Shown: one piece after another, positions 34,265 to 43,664 of the stretch
How the letters are laid out: every line of letters starts with the position of its first letter
Position numbering within the stretch: position 1 is the first letter of the stretch
NCBI RefSeq assembly: GCF_014851565.1
Contig: NZ_JACVAA010000007.1
Coordinates: forward strand, 62,001-126,000
Length of the DNA: 64,000 bases
Direction: 5' to 3'
Source of the DNA: Pseudomonas sp. PDM15
Lineage (GTDB): Bacteria; Pseudomonadota; Gammaproteobacteria; Pseudomonadales; Pseudomonadaceae
Made by a program: the position numbers and the translations under genes
Notes under the pieces: generated by a model
The model's database searches: none
Seen by the model: the letters and a program-made list of their open reading frames with translations, nothing else
What the model was told of the DNA's origin: nothing

Positions 34265-34977
34265 GCCTGGACTGGCACGGCGCGTTGCAGGCGCTGGTGC
34301 ACCACCCGCTGTTCGGCGTCGGTATCACCCTGGCCGTGTATCAGCTGGCGCTGGCCGCCTACGAGCGCACGCGCTGGGTGTTCCTGCAGCCGGTGCTGGT
34401 GTCGATGACGGTGCTGATCGGCGTGCTGCTGATGGCCGGGCTGACCTACCAGGAGTACCGCGAGAGCACCTTCCTGCTCAGCGTGCTGCTCGGCCCGACC
34501 ACCGTGGCCTTGGCCGTGCCGCTGTTTCTCAACCTCAAGCGCATCCGCCAGCTGTTCTGGCCGACGCTGATCACCCTGCTCGTGGCCGGCGCCTTCGCCA
34601 CCGCGCTGGGTGTGGCGCTGGCCTGGGCCTTCGGCGCCGAACGCATGATGCTGATGACCCTGGCGCCGAAGTCGGTGACCTCGCCCATCGCCATGCTGGT
34701 GGCCGAGCAGATCGGCGGCGTGGCGGCCCTGGCCGCGGTGTTCGTGTTGATCACCGGGGTGCTGGGCGCCATGTGCGGGCCCGAGCTGCTGCGCCGCGTC
34801 GGTGTGCGTCACCCGGCCGCCCAGGGCATGGCCCTCGGCATCACCGCCCATGCGGTGGGCACGGCGCGGGCCCTGCAGGAGAGCGAGGAAAGCGGCGCCT
34901 TCGCCGCCCTGGCCATGAGCCTGATGGGCATGCTGACCGCCGTGGTGCTGCCGCTGGTGGTGGTCCTGGTCGCCTGA
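34261..34977 (+). CDS. LrgB family membrane protein
   Basis: 238 residues from the ATG at 34261. About seven hydrophobic helices; LGPTTVALAVPLFLNLKRIRQ and TLAPKSVTSPIAMLVAEQIGG and GITAHAVGTARALQESEESGAFAAL are LrgB/CidB signatures. It partners the LrgA-like protein. The LON-domain gene starts 10 bases after its stop, so all three may be transcribed together. Confidence 0.9.
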   Translation: MSLDWHGALQALVHHPLFGVGITLAVYQLALAAYERTRWVFLQPVLVSMTVLIGVLLMAGLTYQEYRESTFLLSVLLGPTTVALAVPLFLNLKRIRQLFWPTLITLLVAGAFATALGVALAWAFGAERMMLMTLAPKSVTSPIAMLVAEQIGGVAALAAVFVLITGVLGAMCGPELLRRVGVRHPAAQGMALGITAHAVGTARALQESEESGAFAALAMSLMGMLTAVVLPLVVVLVA

Positions 34978-34987
34978 GGAGTTGCCC

Positions 34988-35578
34988 ATGAACTATCCGC
35001 TGTTCCCCCTCAATACCGTGCTGTTCCCCGGCTGCATCCTCGATCTGCAGATCTTCGAGGCGCGCTACCTGGACATGGTCAGCGCCTGCATGAAACGCGG
35101 CGAGGGCTTCGGCGTGGTCACCATCCTCGAAGGCCGGGAAGTCGGCGAAGCTGCCAGCCGCTTCTCGGCGCTTGGGTGCGAGGCGCTGATCCGCGATTTC
35201 CAGCAGCGCTCGAATGGCCTGCTCGGTATCCGTGTCGAGGGCGGCCGGCGTTTTCGCGTGGACGGGGTGGAGGTGCAGGCGGACCAGCTGACGTTGGCCC
35301 AGGTGGATTGGCTCGACGAGCCGGACGATGCGCCGCTGCTGGCCGAGCACGCCGACCTGGCCGCGCTACTGGCAGCCCTGGCCGAACACCCGCTGGTGGC
35401 CGGGTTAGCCATGGGCGGTGTGGTCGCCGGCCAGCAGGTCCTGGCCAATCAGCTGGCCTACCTGCTGCCGTTCGCCACCGAGCAGAAGCTGCAGCTGTTG
35501 CAACTGGACGATCCGCTGCGCCGTCTGCAGCAGATCCAGGTGCTGCTCGACCAACTGCAGGGCGAGATGACTGCGTAA
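34988..35578 (+). CDS. LON substrate-binding-domain protein
   Basis: 196 residues from the ATG at 34988, spaced six bases after GAGGAG; a TTG at 34982 is rejected. The N-terminal FPLNTVLFPGCILDLQIFEARYLDMVS and the GFGVVTILEGREVG stretch are the N-terminal (substrate-binding) domain of Lon protease, here without the ATPase or protease part. Function in Pseudomonas is unknown. Confidence 0.88.
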   Translation: MNYPLFPLNTVLFPGCILDLQIFEARYLDMVSACMKRGEGFGVVTILEGREVGEAASRFSALGCEALIRDFQQRSNGLLGIRVEGGRRFRVDGVEVQADQLTLAQVDWLDEPDDAPLLAEHADLAALLAALAEHPLVAGLAMGGVVAGQQVLANQLAYLLPFATEQKLQLLQLDDPLRRLQQIQVLLDQLQGEMTA

Positions 35579-35607
35579 GTGCAGCCGCTCTTTTCCTGCG
35601 CCACTAT

Positions 35608-36924
35608 TCAATAACGGTACTGCTGGATCGCCTCCGGCAGCGCCCAGGCGCTCACACCACCGAGCAGGGCCAGGGTAGCGGGCAGAACCAGCCACCAGAC
35701 TCGTGCACCCAGCGGGCGCATCGGCTCGCGGCGTTGCAGCCAGGCCAGGCTGGCGGCGCACACGCTGCCGGCGAGTAGGGCGCCCGCGAGGATGTCGGTC
35801 GGCCAGTGCACCCCCAGATAAACCCGCGAGGCAGCGATGCTCAGCGCCGGCAGGCTGGCCAGCAGCAGCCAGGTCAGGCGCGTGCGTGCCGAGGCGCCGC
35901 GGCCAGCCAGTACGCCCAGGGCGAGGAACAAGGCGAACGCCGCCGAACTGTGGCCGCTGGGCAGGCTGAAGGTTTCCAGTGGCTGGTGCAGTACATCCGG
36001 GCGGGCGCGGGCGAACAGCTGCTTGAGGCCGGTGGTGGCCAGGGCAGTGAACAGGGTGCAGCTGGCCAGGAATATCGCCGCATGGACGCGTCGCGACAGC
36101 AGCAGAAGCAGGGTCACCAGCACGCCGGCCGCCACCTGGGTGCGGAAGTCGCCGAGTCCGGTGATCAGGATGGCCAGGCTGTCGACGCTGGCGCTGCGGT
36201 GCTCCTGGACCAGGGCGATCAGGCCCTGATCCAGGGCGTCGAGATGCGGAATGCCGACCAGCAGGGACAGCAGCAGTACGGCGCTGAAGGCGGCCGCCGC
36301 CGGCACGGTCCAGCGCTGTTCGCGCAGGCTGCTGAGTATCAGCACCACCAGCATCAGGCCGACGCCGGCGGCGACTATGCCTGCGGCGGTCCAGAATCCT
36401 TCCGGCAGCGGCAGGCGGATGGCGGCGCCGGTAGCCCAGCCCGGTAGGATGTAGGCGATTGCCCAGCCGGCGGCGGCCAGCATACTGACCAGGAAGAAGC
36501 GCACCACGGGCATGTCGAGCATGCCGGCCACCAGCGGCAGCATCGGCCGCAACGGGCCGATGTAGCGGCCGACCAGCAGGCTGGCCACGCCATAGCGCTG
36601 GAAGTAGTGCTCGGCGCCGTTCAGCCATTCAGGATGGTCGCGCAGCACCGGCAGGCCGCGGATGCCCTGGTGGAAGCGCCGACCCAGGCCATAGGAAATC
36701 GCATCGCCGAGCAGGCCGCCGGCATAGGCCAGCAGCAGGGTTTCGCTCAGGCCCAGGGCGCCGCTGCCTGCCAGCACGCTGAGGGTGAACAGCAGCACGG
36801 TGCCGGGAATCAGGATGCCGGCCACGGCCAGGCACTCCAGGCAGGCGGCCAGGAAGATGGTCAGGCCCAGCCATTCCGGGTTGGCCTCCAGCCAGTGCGA
36901 CAGGGTCGCGAACCATTCGCTCAT
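35608..36924 (-). CDS. DedA/SNARE-associated and PAP2 phosphatase fusion
   Basis: 438 residues from the ATG at 36924. The N-terminal half (about 1-200) is a DedA (VTT) domain with AGILIPGTVLLF, GLLGDAISYGLGRRF, RYGVASLLVGRYIGPLRPMLPLVAGML; the C-terminal half (about 230-420) is a PAP2 acid phosphatase with LKQLFARARP, FSLPSGHSSAAF and SRVYLGVHWPTDILAG, including the catalytic SGH and HWPTD histidines. This suggests recycling of undecaprenyl pyrophosphate and a lipid-flipping function in one membrane protein. It precedes mpg on the same strand (2-base gap). Confidence 0.9.
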   Translation of the reverse strand: MSEWFATLSHWLEANPEWLGLTIFLAACLECLAVAGILIPGTVLLFTLSVLAGSGALGLSETLLLAYAGGLLGDAISYGLGRRFHQGIRGLPVLRDHPEWLNGAEHYFQRYGVASLLVGRYIGPLRPMLPLVAGMLDMPVVRFFLVSMLAAAGWAIAYILPGWATGAAIRLPLPEGFWTAAGIVAAGVGLMLVVLILSSLREQRWTVPAAAAFSAVLLLSLLVGIPHLDALDQGLIALVQEHRSASVDSLAILITGLGDFRTQVAAGVLVTLLLLLSRRVHAAIFLASCTLFTALATTGLKQLFARARPDVLHQPLETFSLPSGHSSAAFALFLALGVLAGRGASARTRLTWLLLASLPALSIAASRVYLGVHWPTDILAGALLAGSVCAASLAWLQRREPMRPLGARVWWLVLPATLALLGGVSAWALPEAIQQYRY

Positions 36925-36926
36925 GC

Positions 36927-37622
36927 TTACAGCTCCTCGGGGTTCAGCAGAATGTAGTCGCGACCTTCGACCTGGCCACGGCGCAATGGGTTGCGTGTGC
37001 AATGGCGGGCGTAGCCGGCGTCGACGAAACGGTAGGGCAGCTGCTCGTCGCGGCCCAGGGGGATGCCCAGGCGGGTGGTCTGGATCACCTGTACCGGGCG
37101 CTGGCCGACGTCTTCGACGAACAGGCGCTCGGGATCGAATCGCTGTGCATCCCACTCCGGCACCTTGAGGCCCAGCGCCTTGCACAGCAGGGTCTGCCCG
37201 GCGCACAAGCGCTCCGGATGGCGGTGGTCACCGCCGGCGGCTGGGTTGTTGGCCTGCATGCGCTGCAGGGCATCACCGGCGCAGTGCTGGTCAAGCCAGG
37301 GCACGGCCGACTTGATCAGCACCGCATTGCCGGGGCCCTGGGCGCTGAAGTTCAGCGAGTCGCCGCCGCGGGCGTAGTACATGTAGATGTGTCCGCCATC
37401 GAGAAACAGCGCGCGGCGCTTCTCGGTGTAACCGAGCGAGGCGTGGCTGCCCTTCTCGGCCAGGTAGTAGGCCTCGGTCTCGATGATCCGCGCCGCCAGC
37501 CAGTGGCCCTGGTGGCAATGGCGGATGACCTTGCCCAGCAGCGCACGGGCGAGCAGCTGGGCGTCGCGGTCGAAGAAGCTGTCGGGCAGCGCGGCGGCTG
37601 CGGGCCAGGGCAGGGCAGTCAT
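36927..37622 (-). CDS. mpg: 3-methyladenine DNA glycosylase (AAG family)
   Basis: 231 residues. AAG-type (PF02245) glycosylase that excises alkylated purines. LARALLGKVIRH, ARIIETEAYY (catalytic Glu), DSLNFSAQGPGNAVLIKSAVP and LCKALGL are family motifs. A second, unrelated alkylpurine glycosylase (alkA) is at 50.7 kb in the same window. Divergent from proA. Confidence 0.93.
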   Translation of the reverse strand: MTALPWPAAAALPDSFFDRDAQLLARALLGKVIRHCHQGHWLAARIIETEAYYLAEKGSHASLGYTEKRRALFLDGGHIYMYYARGGDSLNFSAQGPGNAVLIKSAVPWLDQHCAGDALQRMQANNPAAGGDHRHPERLCAGQTLLCKALGLKVPEWDAQRFDPERLFVEDVGQRPVQVIQTTRLGIPLGRDEQLPYRFVDAGYARHCTRNPLRRGQVEGRDYILLNPEEL

Positions 37623-37752
37623 CGGTGATCCGGAGCGTGAAAAGGCGCGATCTTAGCAATGCCCGCCGGCAGCGGCCGTGAATCTTGTTCCGCGATGTTG
37701 CACGGGTTGCACCATCCGCCCGGCAGTGCTGGGCGTGGCGGGGTGCGCCCGC

Positions 37753-37758
37753 TATAAT
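37753..37758 (+). promoter_or_regulatory. Candidate -10 box for proA
   Basis: TATAAT at 37753-37758, 36 bases upstream of the proA start; no good -35 is seen. Confidence 0.45.
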
Positions 37759-37794
37759 CAGCCACTTTTTCCAACTGCCAGACCTCCGCCGACC

Positions 37795-39060
37795 ATGACC
37801 GAGTCCGTGCTCGATTACATGACCCGCCTGGGCCGCGCCGCGCGCGCCGCCTCGCGGGTGCTCGCCCGGGCCAGCACCGCGCAGAAGAATAGCGCCCTGC
37901 AGGCCGCCGCCAATGCCCTCGACGCCGCCCGCGCCGAGCTGGCCGCCGCCAACGAGCTGGACCTGGCCGCCGCGCGCGCCAATGGCCTGGAACCCGCCAT
38001 GGTCGACCGCCTGGCGCTGACGCCGAAGGTAATCGACTCGATGATTGAAGGCCTGCGCCAGGTCGCCACCCTGCCGGACCCGATCGGCGAGATCCGCGAC
38101 ATGCGCTTCCTGCCGTCGGGCATCCAGGTCGGCAAGATGCGTGTACCGCTGGGCGTGATCGGCATCATCTACGAGTCGCGTCCCAACGTGACGATCGACG
38201 CCGCCAGTCTGTGCCTGAAGTCCGGCAATGCCACCATCCTGCGTGGCGGCTCTGAGGCCATTCATTCCAATCAGGCCATCGCCCGCTGCATCCAGCTCGG
38301 CCTGGCCGAAGCCGGCCTGCCGGCCAGTGCCGTGCAGGTAGTGGAAACCACCGACCGCGCTGCCGTTGGCGCGCTGATCACCATGCCCGAGTTCGTCGAT
38401 GTCATCGTCCCGCGCGGCGGCAAGGGCCTGATCGAGCGCGTCAGCCGCGATGCCAAGGTGCCGGTGATCAAGCACCTGGACGGCGTCTGCCATGTCTACG
38501 TGGACAGCGCCGCCGACCTCGACAAGGCCATCCGCGTCTGCGACAACGCAAAGACCCAGCGCTATTCGCCGTGCAACACCATGGAGACGCTGCTGGTGCA
38601 TGCCGGCATCGCCGCCCGAGTGCTGCCGCCGCTGGCCGCCATCTACCGCGACAAGGGCGTGGAACTGCGCGGCGATGTCGCGACCCGCGCGCTGCTGGGT
38701 GGCGATGTGCTGGAAGCCACGGAAGACGACTGGTACGCCGAGTACAACGCGCCGATCCTGGCGATCCGCATCGTCGAGTCGCTGGACGCGGCCATCGAGC
38801 ACATCAACCAGTACGGCTCGCAGCACACCGATGCGATCATCACCGAGAACTTCAGCGACGCCCGGCGCTTCCTCACCGAAGTGGATTCGGCGTCGGTGAT
38901 GGTCAACGCCTCGACCCGTTTCGCCGACGGTTTCGAATACGGCCTGGGCGCGGAGATCGGCATCTCCACCGACAAGCTGCACGCCCGTGGCCCGGTCGGC
39001 CTGGACGGCCTGACCAGCGAGAAGTACGTGGTATTCGGCGACGGGCATATTCGTACCTGA
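37795..39060 (+). CDS. proA: Gamma-glutamyl phosphate reductase
   Basis: 421 residues from the ATG at 37795. Reduces gamma-glutamyl phosphate to glutamate semialdehyde for proline. The aldehyde-dehydrogenase-like core includes SRPNVTIDAASLCLKSGNATILRGGSEA, VIVPRGGKGLIERV, KHLDGVCHVYVD, and the catalytic Cys in SPCNTMETLLVH. nadD follows after 13 bases. Confidence 0.98.
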   Translation: MTESVLDYMTRLGRAARAASRVLARASTAQKNSALQAAANALDAARAELAAANELDLAAARANGLEPAMVDRLALTPKVIDSMIEGLRQVATLPDPIGEIRDMRFLPSGIQVGKMRVPLGVIGIIYESRPNVTIDAASLCLKSGNATILRGGSEAIHSNQAIARCIQLGLAEAGLPASAVQVVETTDRAAVGALITMPEFVDVIVPRGGKGLIERVSRDAKVPVIKHLDGVCHVYVDSAADLDKAIRVCDNAKTQRYSPCNTMETLLVHAGIAARVLPPLAAIYRDKGVELRGDVATRALLGGDVLEATEDDWYAEYNAPILAIRIVESLDAAIEHINQYGSQHTDAIITENFSDARRFLTEVDSASVMVNASTRFADGFEYGLGAEIGISTDKLHARGPVGLDGLTSEKYVVFGDGHIRT

Positions 39061-39073
39061 TGGGGCGCACCTG

Positions 39074-39739
39074 ATGGCGCGACGTAGCGACGCCCGACGC
39101 ATCGGAATACTGGGCGGCACCTTCAATCCGGTGCATATCGCCCACCTGCGCGGGGCGCTGGAAGTGGCCGAGTTCATGGCCCTGGACGAGCTGAGGCTGA
39201 TCCCCAGCGCTCGTCCGCCGCACCGCGAGGCGCCGCAGGCCACGGCCGAGCAGCGTCTGGCCATGGTCGAGCTGGCGGTGGCAGGCGAGCCGCGGCTGAC
39301 GGTCGATGACCGTGAGCTGAAGCGCGACAAGCCGTCGTTCACCTTCGACACCCTGGAATCGGTGCGTGGCGAGCTGGCGGCGGACGATCAATTGTTTCTC
39401 CTGCTGGGCTGGGATGCCTTCTGCGGGTTGCCGACCTGGCATCGCTGGCAGGAGCTGCTGGGGCACTGCCATATCCTCGTGCTGCAGCGGCCGGATGCCG
39501 ACAGCGAGCCGCCCGAGGCGCTGCGCGACCTGCTCGCCGGGCGCAGCGTGACCGATCCGCACGACCTCTCGGGGCCGGGCGGGCAGATCAGTTTCATCTG
39601 GCAGACGCCGCTGGCGGTGTCTGCCACCCTGGTTCGCCAGTTGCTGGCACAAGGGCGTTCGGTGCGTTTTCTGGTGCCCGACGCCGTATTGGCCTATATC
39701 CATGCGCACGATCTGTACCGTGCGAAAAACGATTCATGA
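39074..39739 (+). CDS. nadD: Nicotinate-nucleotide adenylyltransferase
   Basis: 221 residues. Adenylates nicotinate mononucleotide in NAD synthesis. The nucleotidyltransferase start GILGGTFNPVHIAHLRGALE (with the HIxH-like ATP motif) and the C-terminal ISATxxR equivalent VSATLVRQLLAQGRSVRFLVPDAVLAYI are intact. Part of the proA-nadD-rsfS-rlmH-pbpA run. Confidence 0.97.
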   Translation: MARRSDARRIGILGGTFNPVHIAHLRGALEVAEFMALDELRLIPSARPPHREAPQATAEQRLAMVELAVAGEPRLTVDDRELKRDKPSFTFDTLESVRGELAADDQLFLLLGWDAFCGLPTWHRWQELLGHCHILVLQRPDADSEPPEALRDLLAGRSVTDPHDLSGPGGQISFIWQTPLAVSATLVRQLLAQGRSVRFLVPDAVLAYIHAHDLYRAKNDS

Positions 39740-39746
39740 GGTAACG

Positions 39747-40106
39747 ATGCAAAACGAAGAACTGGTCAAGGTCGCCGTCGCGGCCCTGGAAGACATGAAA
39801 GGCGCCGACATCACCACCATCGATGTGCGCGGCAAGACCAGCGTCACCGATTTCATGGTGATCGCCAGCGGTACCTCCAGCCGCCACGTCAAATCGATGG
39901 CCAACGAAGTGCTGGAGAAGGTCAAGGAGCAGGGCGTGCGCCCGATCGGCAACGAAGGCCTGGACGGCGGCGAGTGGGCCCTGCTCGACCTGGGCGACGT
40001 GGTGGTCCACGTGATGCAGGTTGCCACCCGCCAGTTCTATGATCTGGAGCGCCTGTGGCAGGGCGCCGAGCAGAGCCGCGCGCAGCACCAGGATCCGGCC
40101 GAGTAA
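39747..40106 (+). CDS. rsfS: Ribosome silencing factor RsfS
   Basis: 119 residues from the ATG at 39747, with GAGGTAACG before it. RsfS (Iojap/DUF143) binds L14 and blocks subunit joining under starvation. DVRGKTSVTDFMVIASGTSSRHVKSM and GDVVVHVMQVATRQFYDLERLW are signatures. Standard nadD-rsfS-rlmH context. Confidence 0.96.
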   Translation: MQNEELVKVAVAALEDMKGADITTIDVRGKTSVTDFMVIASGTSSRHVKSMANEVLEKVKEQGVRPIGNEGLDGGEWALLDLGDVVVHVMQVATRQFYDLERLWQGAEQSRAQHQDPAE

Positions 40107-40115
40107 GCCTGCCTC

Positions 40116-40583
40116 GTGCGTATCAAGCTGATCGCCGTCGGCTCGCGCATGCCGCGCTGGGTGGAGGAGGGCTGGCAGGAGTACGTCAAGCGCCTGCCGT
40201 CCGAGCTGCCGCTGGACCTGGTGGAAATTCCGCTGACCACCCGCGGCAAGAATGCCGACGTCACTCGCCTGATCCGTCAGGAGGGTGAGGCCATGCTGAG
40301 CAAGGTGCAGGCCGGTGAACGCATCGTGACCCTGGAGGTCACAGGCAAGCCCTGGAGTACCGAGCAGCTGGCCGCGGAGCTGGAACGCTGGCGCCTGGAT
40401 GCGCGCACCGTCAACCTGATGGTCGGCGGCCCCGAGGGGCTGGCGCCGGAAGTGTGCGCGCGCAGCGAGCAGCGCTGGTCGTTGTCGCCGCTGACCCTGC
40501 CGCACCCGCTGGTGCGCATCCTGGTCGGCGAGCAGATCTACCGGGCCTGGACTGTGTTGTCCGGCCACCCGTATCACAAGTAA
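40116..40583 (+). CDS. rlmH: 23S rRNA pseudouridine1915 N3-methyltransferase RlmH
   Basis: 155 residues starting at GTG 40116 (MRIKLIAVGSRMP). SPOUT-fold methyltransferase with the knot region LMVGGPEGLAPEV, SLSPLTLPHPLVRILVGEQIYRAWTVLSGHPYHK. Exactly the expected length. pbpA follows after 10 bases. Confidence 0.97.
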   Translation: MRIKLIAVGSRMPRWVEEGWQEYVKRLPSELPLDLVEIPLTTRGKNADVTRLIRQEGEAMLSKVQAGERIVTLEVTGKPWSTEQLAAELERWRLDARTVNLMVGGPEGLAPEVCARSEQRWSLSPLTLPHPLVRILVGEQIYRAWTVLSGHPYHK

Positions 40584-40593
40584 GCAGTAGTCG

Positions 40594-42519
40594 ATGCCGC
40601 AACCCATTCGCCTGAAGGACCACGAGAAGGACGCCCGCCTGGTGCGTCGGCGCGTGGTCGTGGGCGGCATCGCGGTGCTGCTGCTGACCTGCGTGCTGGT
40701 GGCGCGCATGTATTACCTGCAGGTGATCCAGTACGACCACCACACCACCCTGGCGGAAAACAACCGCATCCACGTGCAGCCGATCCCGCCGACCCGCGGG
40801 CTGATCTTCGACCGCAACGGGGTGATCATCGCCGACAACCGCCCCAGCTTCAGCCTGACCCTGACCCGCGAGCGCGCCGGCGACTGGCAGCAGGCGCTGG
40901 ACGTGATAGTCGAAGTGCTGGAGCTGACCGCGGACGACCGCGCCCTGTTCGAGAGGCGCATGCGCCAGGGGCGCCGGCCGTTCGAGCCGGTGCCGGTGCT
41001 GTTCGAGCTGTCCGAGGAGCAGATCGCCCGTATTGCGGTGAACCAGTTCCGCCTGCCCGGGGTGGAGGTCAGCGCCCAGCTGGTGCGCCACTATCCGCAG
41101 AAGGAGCGCTTCGCCCATTCGGTGGGCTATGTCGGGCGGATCAACGAGAAGGAGCTCAAGGAACTCGACCCCACCGACTACGCCGGCACCCACCATATCG
41201 GCAAGACCGGTATCGAGCGCTTCTACGAGGAGCTGCTGCACGGCCAGGTCGGCTACGAGGAGGTCGAGACCAACGCCCGTGGCCGCGTGCTTCGGGTGCT
41301 CAAGCGTACCGACCCGACCCCCGGCATGGACCTGACCCTGAGTCTCGACGTGCGCCTGCAGGAGGCCGCCGAAAAGGCCTTGGCCGGTCGTCGCGGCGCG
41401 CTGGTGGCGATCGAGCCGGCCAGCGGCGATGTGCTGGCCATGGTCAGCCTGCCGAGCTTCGACCCCAACCCTTTTGTCACCGGCATCGGCTTCCAGGCCT
41501 ATGCCGAGCTGCGCGACTCCATTGACCGGCCGCTGTATAACCGCGTGCTACGTGGCCTCTACCCCCCAGGCTCGACCATCAAGCCGATGGTGGCGGTGGC
41601 CGGCCTGGACGCCGGGGTGATCACCCCGCAGACCCGGGTGTTCGACCCCGGCTATTACCAGCTGCCCGGTCACAGTCACAAGTACCGCAACTGGAACCGC
41701 TCGGGCGACGGCTCGGTGAACATGGAGTTCGCCATCATGCGCTCCAACGATACCTATTTTTACGACCTCGCCCGCAAGATGGGCGTGGATCGCATGCACG
41801 AATACATGACGCGCTTCGGCCTGGGTCAGAAGGTGGCCCTGGACATGTTCGAGGAGACCGCCGGGCTGATGCCCTCGCGTGAGTGGAAGCGCGCGCGCTA
41901 CCGCCAGGCCTGGTACCCGGGCGAGACGCTGATCCTCGGCATCGGCCAGGGCTACATGCAGACCACACCGCTGCAGTTGGCCCAGGCCACGTCGCTGATG
42001 GCCACCCGCGGCAAGTGGATACGCCCGCACCTGCTGAAGACCGCCGAGGGGCAGACGCCGCAGCAGCTGATGGCCGATGGCGCCATGGAAGGGGTGGAGA
42101 CTCCGCCGGACATCCTGCTGCGCGACGACAAGTTCTGGGACTACGGCCGCCAGGGTATGGAGGCGGTGATGCACGGCCCGCGCGGTACCGCGGCCAAGGT
42201 CGGCGCCACCGCCGTCTACCGCATTGCCGGCAAGAGCGGTACGGCCCAGGTGGTGGCAATCAAGCAGGGCGAGAAGTACGACCGCAGCAAGGTCCACGAG
42301 CGCCATCGCGACCACGCCCTGTTCGTCGCCTTCGCCCCGGCCGAGGCGCCGAAGATCGCCGTGGCGGTGATGGTGGAGAACGGCGAATCCGGCTCCGGCG
42401 TCGCTGCGCCGGTGGTCAAGCAGGTGATGGATGCCTGGCTGCTCGGCCCCGACGGCCAGCTCAAACCCGAGTATCGCCCGCCGGTGCCGGTAACCGAAGA
42501 GGCCAGTGCGCAGCAATGA
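40594..42519 (+). CDS. pbpA: Penicillin-binding protein 2 (elongation transpeptidase)
   Basis: 641 residues. One N-terminal transmembrane helix (about 23-43), dimerisation domain, and transpeptidase with the SxxK serine in YPPGSTIKPMVAV (about 325), SND at MRSNDTYFY and KSGTAQV near 547. It makes cross-links in lateral wall growth with RodA. The stop overlaps the rodA start by four bases (ATGA). The same order (rlmH-pbpA-rodA-mltB-rlpA-dacC) is known from Pseudomonas and E. coli mrd cluster. Confidence 0.98.
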   Translation: MPQPIRLKDHEKDARLVRRRVVVGGIAVLLLTCVLVARMYYLQVIQYDHHTTLAENNRIHVQPIPPTRGLIFDRNGVIIADNRPSFSLTLTRERAGDWQQALDVIVEVLELTADDRALFERRMRQGRRPFEPVPVLFELSEEQIARIAVNQFRLPGVEVSAQLVRHYPQKERFAHSVGYVGRINEKELKELDPTDYAGTHHIGKTGIERFYEELLHGQVGYEEVETNARGRVLRVLKRTDPTPGMDLTLSLDVRLQEAAEKALAGRRGALVAIEPASGDVLAMVSLPSFDPNPFVTGIGFQAYAELRDSIDRPLYNRVLRGLYPPGSTIKPMVAVAGLDAGVITPQTRVFDPGYYQLPGHSHKYRNWNRSGDGSVNMEFAIMRSNDTYFYDLARKMGVDRMHEYMTRFGLGQKVALDMFEETAGLMPSREWKRARYRQAWYPGETLILGIGQGYMQTTPLQLAQATSLMATRGKWIRPHLLKTAEGQTPQQLMADGAMEGVETPPDILLRDDKFWDYGRQGMEAVMHGPRGTAAKVGATAVYRIAGKSGTAQVVAIKQGEKYDRSKVHERHRDHALFVAFAPAEAPKIAVAVMVENGESGSGVAAPVVKQVMDAWLLGPDGQLKPEYRPPVPVTEEASAQQ

Positions 42520-43664
42520 AACGCCAGGAATTCGACCGCAGCATCTCCGACGAGGACGTGTTCAAGCGCCGCGCCAGCCTGCTGCAACGCCTGCATATCG
42601 ACGGCTGGCTGGTGCTGATCCTGCTGGCGCTGTGTGCCGGCAGCCTGTTCGTTCTCTATTCGGCCAGTGGCAAGAACTGGGATCTGGTGATCAAGCAGGG
42701 CACGTCCTTTGGCATCGGCCTGGTGGCGGCTTTCGTCATCGCCCAGTTCGAGCCGCGCTTCATGGCACGCTGGGTGCCGCTGGCCTACCTGGCCGGCGTC
42801 GGCCTGCTGGTGGCGGTGGAGGTGATGGGCCACACGGCGATGGGCGCCACCCGCTGGATCAACATTCCCGGGGTGATCCGTTTCCAGCCCTCGGAATTCA
42901 TGAAGATCATCATGCCGGCGACCATCGCCTGGTACCTGGCGCGGCACAACCTGCCGCCCAAGCTCAAGCACATCGCCATCAGCCTGGTACTGATCCTGGT
43001 GCCCTTCGTGCTCATCCTGAAGCAGCCGGACCTGGGTACCGCCCTGCTGATTCTCGCCTCGGGTGCCTTCGTGCTGTTCATGGCCGGCCTGCAGTGGCGC
43101 TGGATCATCGGCGCGGTGGCGGCGGTGGCGCCGATCGCCGTCGGCATGTGGTTCTTCGTGTTGCGCGAGTACCAGAAGCAGCGAGTGCTGACCTTCCTCG
43201 ATCCGGAGAGCGATCCGCTGGGGACCGGCTGGAACATCATCCAGTCCAAGGCCGCCATCGGCTCCGGGGGAGTCTTCGGCAAGGGCTGGCTGCTCGGTAC
43301 CCAGTCGCACCTGGATTTTTTGCCGGAAAGCCACACGGACTTTATCATTGCCGTGCTGAGCGAGGAGTTCGGCATGGTCGGGGTGTGTATCCTGCTGTTC
43401 GTCTACCTGCTGCTGATTGCCCGGGGACTGGTGATCACCGCACAGGCGCAGACGCTGTTCGGCAAGTTGCTGGCCGGCAGCCTGACCATGACGTTCTTCG
43501 TCTACGTATTCGTTAACATCGGCATGGTCAGTGGCCTGTTGCCGGTGGTGGGGGTGCCCCTGCCCTTTATTAGCTACGGCGGAACCCATCTGGTGACGCT
43601 ACTGTCTGGGTTTGGGGTTTTGATGGCGATCCAGACGCACCGCAAGTGGATCGCCCAGGCATGA
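42516..43664 (+). CDS. rodA: Rod-shape peptidoglycan glycosyltransferase RodA
   Basis: 382 residues from the ATG at 42516, coupled to pbpA by ATGA. SEDS family, about ten transmembrane helices, with a basic cytoplasmic N-terminus (about 1-25). INIPGVIRFQPSEFMKI, LKQPDLGTALLILASG, SHTDFIIAVLSEEFG (SEDS Asp/Glu) and LPFISYGGTHLVTLLSGFGVLM are characteristic. The next gene, mltB, starts at ATG 43661 and overlaps its stop. Confidence 0.97.
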   Translation: MKRQEFDRSISDEDVFKRRASLLQRLHIDGWLVLILLALCAGSLFVLYSASGKNWDLVIKQGTSFGIGLVAAFVIAQFEPRFMARWVPLAYLAGVGLLVAVEVMGHTAMGATRWINIPGVIRFQPSEFMKIIMPATIAWYLARHNLPPKLKHIAISLVLILVPFVLILKQPDLGTALLILASGAFVLFMAGLQWRWIIGAVAAVAPIAVGMWFFVLREYQKQRVLTFLDPESDPLGTGWNIIQSKAAIGSGGVFGKGWLLGTQSHLDFLPESHTDFIIAVLSEEFGMVGVCILLFVYLLLIARGLVITAQAQTLFGKLLAGSLTMTFFVYVFVNIGMVSGLLPVVGVPLPFISYGGTHLVTLLSGFGVLMAIQTHRKWIAQA

